A stretch of DNA of 36,398 bases. It comes from a virus. The notes below the pieces were generated by a model that had not been told where the DNA came from, did not search any database, and was given only the letters and a program-made list of their open reading frames with translations. The translations under genes and the position numbers were made by a program. Every line of letters begins with the position of its first letter. The stretch's first letter is position 1. Shown piece by piece: positions 14,184-22,713 of this stretch. The stretch spans positions 1-36,398 of the IMG/VR virus record IMGVR_UViG_3300036800_000157; one strand, written 5' to 3'.

Positions 14184-14568
14184 CCTCTCTTCCGCGACCA
14201 TCTCGCCGCGCGGGATCGACATGGTGGCCGGCACCGTCGGCCGGTTCACCCGCGGCGGCCCGCTGGCGTCGACCAGCTCGGGGGCGGTGACCACCACCGC
14301 GACCTTCCCCGGGGTGGAGGTGGCCGGCGCCGGCCAGGTGCGCCTCGACCTGGTGACCACCGCCGCGCCGACCACCTACACGGTGGCCGTCGAGACCAGC
14401 TTCGACAACGGTGCCACTGACGCCTGGCGCAACGTCACGTCGTTCCCGGCCCAGACCGCCGCCGGCACGGTGCGCGCCGTGTCCGCTGGCCTCGACCGCT
14501 GGGTGCGGGCGCATGTGACCGCCATCACCGGCTCGGCCACGTTCACGCTCAGTGGGGAAGCCATCTGA
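14173..14568 (+). CDS. Beta-rich structural protein, 131 aa
   Basis: GTG 14173 is preceded by AAAGGA (14158-14163). The sequence is dominated by alternating strands: GAVTTTATFPGVEVAGAGQVRLDLVTT, TTYTVAVETSFDNGATDAWRNVTSF, AGTVRAVSAGLDRWVRAHVTAITGSATFTLSGEAI. That looks like one beta-sandwich of the kind found in head decoration or neck proteins. The gene sits between connector and tail genes. No exact family is recognised. The stop shares a base with the next ATG (TGATG). Confidence 0.65.
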   Translation: MADDLSSATISPRGIDMVAGTVGRFTRGGPLASTSSGAVTTTATFPGVEVAGAGQVRLDLVTTAAPTTYTVAVETSFDNGATDAWRNVTSFPAQTAAGTVRAVSAGLDRWVRAHVTAITGSATFTLSGEAI

Positions 14569-15020
14569 TGGGCGCCTTCGGCAAGTACCGGATCCGGGCC
14601 AACATCGACCACTTCGTGCTCGGCGGCCACGAGCAGGATTACAGTTTCGCCGCCGGCGACCTCGAGCCGGCGGACGCCGACGAGCAGGCCGCCCTCGACC
14701 AGCTGTGCCGGGTGTCCTACACCAGCCCGGATGGCAGCGAGTCCTATACGTTCGCCGAGCTGCTCGAGCCGGCCGACCCGCCGGCGCCTGACACGCCCGC
14801 GGACGAGACGCCCGCGGACGAGACGCCCGCGGACGAGACGCCCGCGGACGAGACGCCCGCGGACGAGACGCCCGCCGGTACGCAGCCGGGCGTGCCTACC
14901 GGCGACGAGCCGGTCCCCACTGGTGGACCGAACACGCCGGCGGCCGACACGCCGGCCACGACGCCGGCGGGCACTCCGACGTCGGAAGGGACCGCACCAG
15001 CGGCTCAGCCGGGCGCCTGA
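14568..15020 (+). CDS. Structural protein with DETPA pentapeptide repeats
   Basis: ATG 14568 (TGATG). Residues 1-65 form a small folded domain (MGAFGKYRIRANIDHFVLGGHEQDYSFAAGDLEPADADEQAALDQLCRVSY...). The rest is disordered, with five DETPA pentapeptides and a Pro/Thr/Gly/Ala tail to residue 150. The DNA repeat is nearly perfect (15-bp units, 14802-14876), so the copy number may vary between isolates. Pro/Thr-rich tails on small phage neck proteins are common, but the role is unknown. The stop shares a base with the major tail protein ATG. Confidence 0.7.
   Translation: MGAFGKYRIRANIDHFVLGGHEQDYSFAAGDLEPADADEQAALDQLCRVSYTSPDGSESYTFAELLEPADPPAPDTPADETPADETPADETPADETPADETPAGTQPGVPTGDEPVPTGGPNTPAADTPATTPAGTPTSEGTAPAAQPGA
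14802..14876 (+). repeat. 15-bp tandem repeat encoding DETPA
   Basis: Five consecutive 15-bp units, GACGAGACGCCCGCG, with the last base changed in the fifth. They are in frame and encode Asp-Glu-Thr-Pro-Ala. Confidence 0.95.
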
Positions 15021-16246
15021 TGGCCTCGATCATCCAGCGCCGCCTCTCCAGGGCCGGCCTGTCCCGCCAGACCGCCAAGGGCACCGCCGCCACCGCGGCC
15101 ACCTACGGGTACGGCGTCGACGGCGGGTCGATCTGCAAGCTGGACCTGACCGAGAACGAGATCCCGCTCACCTGGTCGAACCGGGACATCCTCGGCTTCG
15201 ACCGCCAAGGTGTGAAACCCGGCCAGGACGTCGGCACTCTCGGCACCCCCAACCTGCTCGGCCTGCTGTTGCTCGGCGTGCTCGGCTCCGACGCCGTCAC
15301 CTCCACCCCGGTGACCATCACCGCCATGACCAACGTGGGGACGACGGTCACCGCCACGGTCGCCTCGTCGCCGCTGTACGTCGGCCAGCAGATCGTCGTC
15401 GCCGGGGTCGCCGGTTTCACGACCAACAACCCCAACGGCACCTGGACGGTAGCGTCGATCACCGGCGGCATTCCAGGGGCGGCCACCCAGTTCACGTTCG
15501 TGGTCACCGCGGCCCCGACCGGTGCCTACACCGCCAGCTCCGGCACCGTTACCCCCGGCTACACCCACACGATCTCGCCGGCGGCCGTGCTGCCGTACAT
15601 GACCGCGTGGGGCTCGTTCGGCACCGCCGACTGGGCCGAGCTGCAGGACTCGAAGGTGTCGTCGATCGAGTTGTCGTGGGAGGAGGCCGGCAAGGTCGCC
15701 GTCAAGGCCACGGTCATGTCGTGCAACGCGGTGCTGCTCGCCGCCGCCTACACCGAGACGACTCTCGAGCTGCCGTCCGCCGTCGGGTACTTCACCGCCG
15801 GCGGCGGAGCGTTCAGCGTCGAGGGGCGCACCTACGCCGTCTCGGGGGGCAGCATCAAGTTCGACACCCACATCGACCAGCCGATCGCTTCGGCGACCGT
15901 GCTACCCGCCGATGTGGTGGAAGGCAAGTTGCAGACGGACTGGTCGCTGAAGATCCTGCCCACCAGCACCGACCTGTTCCGCGAGACCTACTACGGGTCG
16001 ACCGCCCCCGGCGCCTTGTCGACGATCCAGCCGTTCCCGCATCTCGGGTCGGTGTCCTGCCAGTTCTCGGGGCCGACCGGCGACACCCTGGTTGTCTCGT
16101 CGCCGCAGGTGCGGTTCATGGTGGCCTTCCCCGAAAGCTCGCCGGAGGGCGGCCCGGCCGAGCTCACCCTGGCCGGCACGTCGGTGCTGCCCACCTCCGG
16201 CCAGTCGGTCACCGCGGTGCTCAACAACCAGGTTGCGGCGTACTGA
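15020..16246 (+). CDS. Major tail protein
   Basis: The 408-residue product (ATG 15020) sits before the chaperone and tape measure, as major tail proteins do. It opens IIQRRLSRAGLSRQTAKGTAA, then NEIPLTWSNRDILGFDRQGVKPGQDVGTLGTPNLLGLLLLGVLG. A Thr/Val-rich Ig-like insertion (about 95-185) follows, then the beta core (WAELQDSKVSSIELSWEEAGKVAVKATVMSC) and a C-terminal RFMVAFPESSPEGGPAELTLAGTSV. Hexamers of this protein stack to form the tail tube. The inserted beta domain may project on the tail surface. Both junctions are one-base stop/start overlaps. Confidence 0.85.
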   Translation: MASIIQRRLSRAGLSRQTAKGTAATAATYGYGVDGGSICKLDLTENEIPLTWSNRDILGFDRQGVKPGQDVGTLGTPNLLGLLLLGVLGSDAVTSTPVTITAMTNVGTTVTATVASSPLYVGQQIVVAGVAGFTTNNPNGTWTVASITGGIPGAATQFTFVVTAAPTGAYTASSGTVTPGYTHTISPAAVLPYMTAWGSFGTADWAELQDSKVSSIELSWEEAGKVAVKATVMSCNAVLLAAAYTETTLELPSAVGYFTAGGGAFSVEGRTYAVSGGSIKFDTHIDQPIASATVLPADVVEGKLQTDWSLKILPTSTDLFRETYYGSTAPGALSTIQPFPHLGSVSCQFSGPTGDTLVVSSPQVRFMVAFPESSPEGGPAELTLAGTSVLPTSGQSVTAVLNNQVAAY

Positions 16247-16728
16247 TGGCCACCAGGATCGTCATCACACGCGACGGCCGCGACCCCGTCGAGGTCGACC
16301 CCTCGGCGCCGTGGTCGGCGCGCGAGCAGGTCGACTGGGAGCAGCAGTTCAAGTCCAGCTTCGTCACCGTCTTCCAAGCCGTCGGCAAGGACATGGCCAG
16401 CTCCGCTGCGGCGCTGAAGGCGGCCGGCAAGGACGACGACCAGGAAGTGGACTTCGACGAGCTCGAGGCCGCCGACGCCCCGCCGATCTGCTTCCAGGTG
16501 ACGTGGATGCTGTTCTTCGCCTGGCACCGCCTCCGGGCCTCCGGCGACGCCCCAGCCAAGTTCGACACCTTCCTCAACACCATCGACTACGACTTCGTCC
16601 GCCAGCCCGACCCTGAGCCGGCCGCAGAGCCCGCCCAGGTCGCCCAGGAGCCGCTTGCGGCACCGGCGGAGCAGGATGGGAGCCTGGGCCCTACCCAGCC
16701 GATCCCAGAGCCGGCCCCGGCCCCGTAG
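16246..16728 (+). CDS. Tail assembly chaperone (gpG-like)
   Basis: ATG 16246 (TGATG), 160 residues. The core (EQVDWEQQFKSSFVTVFQAVGKDMASSAAALKAAGK...ICFQVTWMLFFAWHRLRASGDAPAKFDTFLNTID) is the helical domain typical of chaperones placed between major tail and tape measure genes. A Pro/Ala/Glu-rich tail follows. In many long-tailed phages the ribosome slips -1 near the end of this gene to make a longer gpGT-like product. A GGGCCCT slippery heptamer in the right phase lies at 16686-16692. A -1 slip there opens directly into the next gene. Confidence 0.85.
   Translation: MATRIVITRDGRDPVEVDPSAPWSAREQVDWEQQFKSSFVTVFQAVGKDMASSAAALKAAGKDDDQEVDFDELEAADAPPICFQVTWMLFFAWHRLRASGDAPAKFDTFLNTIDYDFVRQPDPEPAAEPAQVAQEPLAAPAEQDGSLGPTQPIPEPAPAP
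16686..16692 (+). other. Candidate -1 programmed frameshift site
   Basis: G GGC CCT matches the X XXY YYZ pattern in the chaperone's own frame. After slipping, the -1 frame is open from 16692 to TGA 16965-16967, giving a fusion of about 240 residues (149 zero-frame codons plus 91 codons). A translational frameshift at this position is widely conserved in long-tailed phages. Confidence 0.55.
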
Positions 16729-16736
16729 CCGCCCTC
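16726..16736 (+). promoter_or_regulatory. Start-associated element, short form, copy 6
   Basis: TAGCCGCCCTC followed by GTG 16737, 11 bases from the T; TAG is the chaperone stop. It shares the CCCTCGTG ending with copy 4. If the -1 frameshift is used instead, this may be only a remnant or chance match. Confidence 0.4.
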
Positions 16737-16967
16737 GTGGCCCGCTACGGCTCGGCCGCCGCCACAGTGGCGGGCCTGTGGATCGACGTCGGGCTCGCCC
16801 CCGACGTCACGCTCGCCCTCGAGGCGTCCGTGTTCGAGGCGTCGTGCGGGCTCCTCGAGGCCCGCCGGGCGAAGGCCGAGATCGACGAGCGGCACCGCCG
16901 CCACGTCGAGGACATGCGTGCCGCCAGCCAGATGCACGCCGTGCTGCACCGCAACGGGGCCAACTGA
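16737..16967 (+). CDS. Second chaperone segment (gpT-like extension)
   Basis: From GTG 16737 the product is 76 residues. The first half is small-residue rich (YGSAAATVAGLWIDVGLAPDVTLALEASVFEASCGLL); the second is a helical region (EARRAKAEIDERHRRHVEDMRAASQMHAVLHRNGAN). It lies in the -1 frame relative to the gene before it and is continuous with that frame back to the slippery site. It is therefore probably made mainly as the C-terminal part of a frameshift fusion, the form that binds the tape measure protein. Separate initiation at GTG 16737 is the alternative. Confidence 0.65.
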   Translation: MARYGSAAATVAGLWIDVGLAPDVTLALEASVFEASCGLLEARRAKAEIDERHRRHVEDMRAASQMHAVLHRNGAN

Positions 16968-17386
16968 TGCCCGTCCGCATCACCGGGCTGAAGGAGCTCC
17001 GGGCCGAACTGCGCGCCGCGGCCGACGCCAGCCCACGGGAGGTGACCGCCGCCTTGCGCGAAGGGGCGAAGACGGTGGCGGCCAGATCCAACGAGCTCGC
17101 CCCGCAGGGCAAGACGGGGGCGTTGAAGGCCGACGGGCGACCGTTCGCAACCGGCACCCGGGCCGGGGTGCGCTACCGGTTGCCGTACGCCGGGGTGCAG
17201 GAGTTCGCCGTCAACTGGTCCCGCCGCAACCGCACCGGCAAGGGCACCAACGAGGTGCATTACACCAAAGGCGGTCCGCCGCCCCGGTTCGCCTATAGGT
17301 CGGTCGACGAGCTCGGGCCCGGGCTCCTCGACGCCACCTTCGAGCGGATCACCAACATTCTGCGCTGCCACGGGTGGTTCCGGTGA
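16967..17386 (+). CDS. HK97 gp10-like head-tail joining protein
   Basis: ATG 16967 (TGATG), 139 residues. The sequence VRITGLKELRAELRAAADASPREVTAALREGAKTVAARSNELAPQGKTGALKADGRPFATGTRAGVRYRLPYAGVQEF follows the HK97-gp10 family. It has an N-terminal helix pair, then the APxxTGxL turn, then the strand before the aromatic PYAxxxEF. The family forms part of the neck or tail completion. In most genomes it precedes the major tail protein. Here it lies after the chaperone and before the tape measure, so the neck genes appear rearranged. The stop overlaps the tape measure GTG. Confidence 0.8.
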   Translation: MPVRITGLKELRAELRAAADASPREVTAALREGAKTVAARSNELAPQGKTGALKADGRPFATGTRAGVRYRLPYAGVQEFAVNWSRRNRTGKGTNEVHYTKGGPPPRFAYRSVDELGPGLLDATFERITNILRCHGWFR

Positions 17387-20259
17387 GCAAGGAACTGACC
17401 GCCGCATACGTCCTCGACGCGTCCGGCGTCGGCCGGGGCGTGAAAGACGCCGAAGGCCAGCTCACCAAGCTCGACCGCGACTCCAAGGATCTCGGCGACT
17501 CGTTCGACAAGAACACGTCACGGGCCGGGTCGGGGTTCACGGCGCTCGGCAACCAGATGGGCGCCCTCGGCATCCCGTTCTCCGGGGCGATATCGAAGAT
17601 CGGCACCGATCTCGACAAGGCCAAGTCGCACGCCGGCGGCTACGGCCAGGTGCTCTCCGACGTGGGCAAGGTGGCGACGGGGGCGCTGGCGGGAGGGCTG
17701 ATCGCGGCGGGGACCGAGTCGGTCCATCTGGCCGCCAACTTCCAGACGTCGATGACAGAGCTGGTGACCGGCGCCGGCGAGTCCGAGTCGGCGATCGGCA
17801 TGGTGTCGAAGGGGATCAAGGCGATGGCGCCGGCGGTGGGCACGACACCGCAGGAGCTGGCGGCCGGCATGTACATGATCGAATCGGCTGGCTATCACGG
17901 CGCCCGGGGGCTGACCGTGCTGCGCGCCGCGGCGGAGGGGGCGAAGGTCGGCGGGGCGGACATGGCCACCGTCGCCGACGGGCTGACCACCGCGCTCAAC
18001 GACTACCACCTGCCGGCCACGCAGGCTGCGCTGGTCACCTCCCAGCTGGTGGCGACCGTCGCGGCCGGCAAAACCCACATGCAGGACCTGGCCGGCTCGC
18101 TCGGCAAGGTTCTGCCAGCCGCATCGTCCGCCCATATCGGATTGTCCCAGGTGCTGGGGGCGATGTCGACGATGACCGCCGGCGGCACCCCCGCGGCCGA
18201 CGCCGCCACCTACCTGCGCCAGACGATCCTGCAACTGTCGAACCCGACGGCGGCCGCGTCGAAAGAGATGGCCTCGCTCGGGCTCAGCTCGGTCGACGTC
18301 GCCCAGCATCTCGGCTCGCGCGGCCTGACCGGCACCCTGGGGGTGCTCACCCAGGCGGTCGCCAGCCACACCCAGGGCGGGCTCGTGTGGATCGCGACGA
18401 TGCAGGCCCAGTCGAAAGCGTCGGCGTCGCTGGCGGCCGACTCCGCCAAGCTCGGCCCGGGTCTCACCGCCACCGCCGAAGGCTACGAGCGCGGCACCGT
18501 CAGCGCAGCCAAGTACAAGAAGACGCTGGCCACCCTCGACCCCGAGCAGAAGACGCTCATGGGGTCGGTGGCATCGCTCACCGGCACCCAGGACGCTGCG
18601 CAGAAGTCGCTGAAGGGCATGACCGGCACGCAGCAGACGGTCACCGCCGCCCTGGCCAAAATGGTCGGCGGCACGAAGAGCATGCAGGCGGCGCTCGAGC
18701 TGACCGGCGGCAACGCCGCCACCTTCAACGCCAACGTGAAAGCGATCGGGGCGACCAGCACCGAGGCCGGCGGCCACGTGCAGGGCCTCTCGACAGTCCA
18801 GCACGATCTCAACTTCCAGATCGACCAGGCCAAGGCGACCGCCCAATCCCTGGGGATCAGTTTCGGCCAGTTCCTCATCCCCAAGCTGGAGACGGTCATG
18901 AGCGCGGTCGGCGGCACGGTGGCCTGGTTCGAGAAGCACAGGGCCGCCGCCAAGGCCCTGGGGGCAGCGATCGCCGGGCCCCTCGCGCTGGTCATGGCCG
19001 CCTTCGCCATCAACACCGGCGTGAAGATGGTGAAGTCGGTCACCGACGCCAGCAAAGCCCTCGTCGGTCTCGGCAAGGACGCCGTCGAGCTCGGCCCGAA
19101 GCTCCTCAATGTCGTGTCATCCGGCGCGCAGATGGCCACCCAGTACGCCTCCCAGACCGCCAAGATGGTCGCCTCCGGGGGGGTGTGGCTGGCCGAGCAC
19201 ACCGCTATGGCCGCCAGCTTCATCGCCGAGAACGTGGCCATGGCCGCTTCGGCCACCGCGGCGTTCATCGCCGAGAACATTGCCACTCTCGGTATCGCCA
19301 CCGCGGTGGCCGCCCTGATCGCCGGCGTCGTCCTGCTGGTCACCCACTGGAAGGCCGTGTGGGGCGAGATCACCAAGATCGCCGACGACGTCGGCAAAGA
19401 CCTGGCCGGGGTGTGGCACGGCATCGAGCGGGACGCCAAAGCCATCTGGGGCGATCTGGAAGGGTTCTTCAAGAGGTGGTGGCCGGAGATCATCGGTGTC
19501 ATGACCGGCGGGGTCGGTCTCATCCCGGCCCTGCTCATCCAGCACTGGCGTCAGGTGGAGGGCGACGCCAAAGCTGTGTGGGGCGACGTGGAGCACTTCT
19601 TCGGGGCCGTGTGGGGCGGCATCAAACGGGTGTTCATGGACGCCACCGTCGTCGGGCTGATCATGGGCCACTGGCGCCAGATCGACGCCGACGCCCGCAA
19701 CGCCTGGGGGGGCGTGGTCGGGTTCATCCAGGGGATCCCCGGTGACATCGAGAACGTGTTCGCCAGCGCCGGGTCCTGGCTGGTCAACGCCGGCGAGGAG
19801 CTGATGCGGGGCCTGGCGAACGGGATCACGTCGGCCGCTTCGGGCCCGGTGAACGCGGTAGAGAACGCCGGGAAGAGCGTGATCAGCGGGGTGAAGCATT
19901 TCTTCGGGATCGGGTCCCCGTCGAAGGAATTCGCCGACATCGGCAACTTCTTGATGCTCGGACTCGAGCAAGGGATCAACGGGGGCGCCGACCGGCCGCT
20001 CGCCGCGGTGAGAGGGCTTGCCGGGCAGATGGCCGGCACCCAGTTCGCTCTGCCGACCCCGGCTGCGGCGGCGGCCGCTGGGGGGGCGTCTGTCCCGGTC
20101 GCCGCGGGAGCGCCCGGCGGCAACACGTACCAGGTGACGATCGTCGTTCAAGGCAATGTGCTCGACTCGTCGCGCTTCGTGGCCACAGTCGGGCCGGCGC
20201 TGCGGCAGTGGCTGGTCGGCAACAGCCAGGTCAACGGCACGTCGACGTTGACGATATGA
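17383..20259 (+). CDS. Tape measure protein
   Basis: GTG 17383 overlaps the previous stop (GTGA); GTG 17374 is possible. At 958 residues it is the second largest protein here and lies in the tape measure position. The N-terminal third is helical with heptad spacing (DAEGQLTKLDRDSKDLGDSFDKN). Residues about 100-330 contain the conserved TP901-type block (FQTSMTELVTGAGESESAIGMVSKGIKAMAPAVGTTPQELAAGMYMIESAGYHGARGLTVLRAAAEGAKVG). Hydrophobic stretches near 525-550 and 630-660 could cross the host membrane at DNA entry. Three W-rich repeats of HWR-type follow. By the usual 1.5 angstrom per residue rule the tail would be about 140 nm. Confidence 0.93.
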   Translation: MSKELTAAYVLDASGVGRGVKDAEGQLTKLDRDSKDLGDSFDKNTSRAGSGFTALGNQMGALGIPFSGAISKIGTDLDKAKSHAGGYGQVLSDVGKVATGALAGGLIAAGTESVHLAANFQTSMTELVTGAGESESAIGMVSKGIKAMAPAVGTTPQELAAGMYMIESAGYHGARGLTVLRAAAEGAKVGGADMATVADGLTTALNDYHLPATQAALVTSQLVATVAAGKTHMQDLAGSLGKVLPAASSAHIGLSQVLGAMSTMTAGGTPAADAATYLRQTILQLSNPTAAASKEMASLGLSSVDVAQHLGSRGLTGTLGVLTQAVASHTQGGLVWIATMQAQSKASASLAADSAKLGPGLTATAEGYERGTVSAAKYKKTLATLDPEQKTLMGSVASLTGTQDAAQKSLKGMTGTQQTVTAALAKMVGGTKSMQAALELTGGNAATFNANVKAIGATSTEAGGHVQGLSTVQHDLNFQIDQAKATAQSLGISFGQFLIPKLETVMSAVGGTVAWFEKHRAAAKALGAAIAGPLALVMAAFAINTGVKMVKSVTDASKALVGLGKDAVELGPKLLNVVSSGAQMATQYASQTAKMVASGGVWLAEHTAMAASFIAENVAMAASATAAFIAENIATLGIATAVAALIAGVVLLVTHWKAVWGEITKIADDVGKDLAGVWHGIERDAKAIWGDLEGFFKRWWPEIIGVMTGGVGLIPALLIQHWRQVEGDAKAVWGDVEHFFGAVWGGIKRVFMDATVVGLIMGHWRQIDADARNAWGGVVGFIQGIPGDIENVFASAGSWLVNAGEELMRGLANGITSAASGPVNAVENAGKSVISGVKHFFGIGSPSKEFADIGNFLMLGLEQGINGGADRPLAAVRGLAGQMAGTQFALPTPAAAAAAGGASVPVAAGAPGGNTYQVTIVVQGNVLDSSRFVATVGPALRQWLVGNSQVNGTSTLTI

Positions 20260-22205
20260 GCCTGCCGCAGCTGTCGGTCCGCGTCGCGTTCGCGTCGAAC
20301 CCGTACGACCCGACGCTCACATGGACCGAGATCGGGCCGGCGTCGGGTGCCGGCCCGGGCGGGTCGGGGTGGGTGCGCCAGGTGAAGTCGAAGCGTGGCC
20401 GGGAGCGGTTGCTGCGGTCGCAAGCGCAGTTCCAGGCGGGCACGGCGACGGTGACGTTGGACGGCCGGGACCGGCGGTTCGATCCGACCAACTCGGCCGG
20501 CCCTTACTGGCCGAATGTGCAACCGGAGAAGGTGATCCAGGTGGGTGCGACCTGGGCGGGCACGTTCTATCCGTTGTGGACCGGCTATGTGGATGATTGG
20601 CCGCAGAACTGGCCGGGGTTCTCGGAGGGCGAGGTCCCGTTGGTGGCGACCGACCTGTTCAAAGCGTTGGCCGCGGCGCGGGTCCTCTCGTCGGGCTATC
20701 CCAACCAGGTGATCGCCGACGGGGCCGTCGCCTACTGGCGCCTTGGAGAGCCGGCCGGCGCGACCATCGCCGCCGACGCGTCGGGGAACGGACACACCGG
20801 CACGGTCAACCCCTCGGTCGTGACCTTCGGCCAGAGCGGCGCCTTGCCAGCCGACCCGACAACGAGCGCACAGTTCGTCGGCGGACCGATAGGGCCGGCC
20901 GGGTCCGGCATCACCGCGCCAGCCGGAGTGCCATCGGGTTCCCCCGGGGTGTCGATCGAATACTGGTACAAGTCCAGTGACACCAGCGCCAACCACCTCA
21001 CCCACACCAGCGTGATCGCGACGCTCGGCGGCACCCAGTTCTCATTCAAACTGTACGTAATCGGGCCGCCTGTGCAGGCCCAGCTGCTCATCAACGGCAA
21101 CGGCGCCGGCTTCGGCCCGACCGTGACCAGAGCTCTCAACGACGGCAACCGGCACCATCTCGTCGGGACTGTGGTGGCCGCCACCGGCGGGTCCGTCGGC
21201 ACTTGCTGTCTCTATATGGACGGGACGCTCGCCGCCACAACCGGGGGCGGGTCAGGCGGTGGCGTCGAGCCATGGCAGGGCATCTTCGACATCAACGCCA
21301 CCTCCGGCCAGGGCGCCGACATACAGGAGGTGGCCGTCTACCCGGTCGCGCTCACCGCCGCCCAGGTCGCCAACCACTACAACCTGGCCGCGTTCCGCTC
21401 CCAGCAAACCGGCCAGATGGTCTCCCAAGTCATGGAGAACCTGCTCGCCTACCCGGCCCGGCTCCTCAACATCGACACCGGCCACACCCTCTGCCAACAG
21501 GACACCCAATCCGAGGTCCAAACCAAAGTCCTCGACTTCCTGCAAAAGCTTGAGCAGACCGAGCAAGGCCAGTGCTACGTGAACGCCGCCGGCGTCCTCA
21601 CCTTCGAGGACCGCTACCACCGCTACCGCTACCCCGAGCTCGCCTCGCTCGCATCGCTCGGCGACGGCGGCGCCAGCTACCCCGCCGAGATCGCCTACGC
21701 CATGGGAGGGCTCACCCTCAACTTCGACCGGGCCGAACTGTGGAACGACGTTGCCGTCACCCGCCGCAACGGGAACCTCCAGGAGGCCGCCAACGCCACC
21801 TCGGTCACCAAGTTCGGGAATCGCGCCATGCAGGGCCTCTCCGACCTGCTCATGGAAACCGACCTGGACGCCCTGTACTGCGCCGAGTGGATCCTGGCCG
21901 ACACCGCCTTCCCGCAATACCGGGTCGGCAACCTGACGATAGATCCCCGAGTCGACGACCGGTGGTGGCCGATCGTGCTCGGCCTCGACATCGGCCAGGT
22001 TGTCACCACCATCAAACACAACATCCCTGGCGGCGGCCCGCCCGTCGACCTCGTCGTCCGGCTGGAAGGCGTCGAGCACGAGATCACCCCGCCGAACGGC
22101 TGGCTGACCACGTGGCATGTGTCGTTGACGGGCACCAACCCGTGGCTGATCCTCGACGACCCGATTCTCGACCAGCTCGACGTCGGCAACCGCTGGGGCT
22201 GGTAA
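20256..22205 (+). CDS. Minor tail/tail-tip protein with LamG/ConA-like domain
   Basis: ATG 20256 overlaps the tape measure stop (ATGA), 649 residues. Residues 1-145 resemble a distal-tail N-domain (SVRVAFASNPYDPTLTWTEI...ATVTLDGRDRRFDPTNSAGPYWPNVQP...PLWTGYVDDWP). A lectin-like jelly roll (about 152-385) follows: AYWRLGEPAGATIAADASGNGHTGTV, GVSIEYWYKSSD, QEVAVYPVALTAAQVANHYNLA. The remainder continues the tail protein. Such domains bind sugars, so it may aid cell-surface attachment. Codon bias changes inside the gene: G-ending codons before about 20.75 kb, C-ending after. This suggests that the lectin domain and what follows were joined on from another phage. Confidence 0.8.
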   Translation: MSLPQLSVRVAFASNPYDPTLTWTEIGPASGAGPGGSGWVRQVKSKRGRERLLRSQAQFQAGTATVTLDGRDRRFDPTNSAGPYWPNVQPEKVIQVGATWAGTFYPLWTGYVDDWPQNWPGFSEGEVPLVATDLFKALAAARVLSSGYPNQVIADGAVAYWRLGEPAGATIAADASGNGHTGTVNPSVVTFGQSGALPADPTTSAQFVGGPIGPAGSGITAPAGVPSGSPGVSIEYWYKSSDTSANHLTHTSVIATLGGTQFSFKLYVIGPPVQAQLLINGNGAGFGPTVTRALNDGNRHHLVGTVVAATGGSVGTCCLYMDGTLAATTGGGSGGGVEPWQGIFDINATSGQGADIQEVAVYPVALTAAQVANHYNLAAFRSQQTGQMVSQVMENLLAYPARLLNIDTGHTLCQQDTQSEVQTKVLDFLQKLEQTEQGQCYVNAAGVLTFEDRYHRYRYPELASLASLGDGGASYPAEIAYAMGGLTLNFDRAELWNDVAVTRRNGNLQEAANATSVTKFGNRAMQGLSDLLMETDLDALYCAEWILADTAFPQYRVGNLTIDPRVDDRWWPIVLGLDIGQVVTTIKHNIPGGGPPVDLVVRLEGVEHEITPPNGWLTTWHVSLTGTNPWLILDDPILDQLDVGNRWGW

Positions 22206-22209
22206 ACCG

Positions 22210-22219
22210 TATCTAGATA
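22210..22219. repeat. AT-rich perfect palindrome TATCTAGATA
   Basis: A 10-bp perfect palindrome in the 34-base gap after the tail-tip gene and just before a start-associated element. It stands out in an otherwise GC-rich late region and could be an operator. Confidence 0.5.
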
Positions 22220-22224
22220 GCCTC

Positions 22225-22239
22225 TAGCCGGCGGTCACC
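22225..22239 (+). promoter_or_regulatory. Start-associated element, short form, copy 7
   Basis: TAGCCGGCGG lies 15 bases before GTG 22240. GCCGGCG (22227-22233) could also pair with CGCCGGC (22257-22263) further on, enclosing the start codon in a 23-base loop. Confidence 0.5.
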
Positions 22240-22713
22240 GTGAACGGCGTGATCATCGCCGGCGAGGACCGTTACACGCCTGCCCGGGACCGCCCCGACC
22301 ACACGGCTGCCGAGGCGGTCGTGTGGCGTCACTGGCGCCACCATCCCGGCACGGTGCCCGCCCCCCTCGTAGGCCAGCTCCGCGGGGAGTGGCCCACCGG
22401 CGCCCATCCCACTGTGACGTCGGCGGCCCGGGTCGACCATGGCCGCTGGCTGGTCGACTGCCCCTGGCCGGGCTGCAACAGCAGCCAGTACGCCTCCCGG
22501 CTCGACCACCGGTTCTTCTGTGTCGACGGACCCCACGACGGGCATTTCGCCTGGATTCCCGTCGTGTGGCCCACCGACGTGGAGATGGCCACCATCGAGG
22601 CTGTCCTCGACGCCCGCCCGGAGCCGGCCACCCGCAACTGGGCGCCGGGCGAGCCGATCAACCAGCTGGTCGCCGAGAACGCCGGCCACGACCTGCCGCC
22701 GGCGGCCCCGTGA
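22240..22713 (+). CDS. Conserved-looking zinc-finger-type phage protein, 157 aa
   Basis: GTG 22240 follows a start-associated element. A Cys cluster in the middle (Cys74-PWPG-Cys79...RFFCVDG, Cys94, then His99/His102) looks like a degenerate zinc finger. The pattern GRWLVDCPWPGCNSSQYASRLDHRFFCVD resembles an uncharacterised actinophage family near tail genes. The C-terminus is Pro-rich. Function is unknown. The stop overlaps GTG 22710. Confidence 0.6.
   Translation: MNGVIIAGEDRYTPARDRPDHTAAEAVVWRHWRHHPGTVPAPLVGQLRGEWPTGAHPTVTSAARVDHGRWLVDCPWPGCNSSQYASRLDHRFFCVDGPHDGHFAWIPVVWPTDVEMATIEAVLDARPEPATRNWAPGEPINQLVAENAGHDLPPAAP

Noticed and set aside
14731-16245. Long Arg-rich plus-strand frame over the major tail gene
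   Set aside because: It is an out-of-frame reading of the DETPA repeat gene and the major tail gene; only its last part, from 16246, is a real gene.
17518-18939. Long minus-strand frame opposite the tape measure gene
   Set aside because: Shadow frame in a high-GC gene; no domain or ribosome site, and it opposes a clear tape measure protein.
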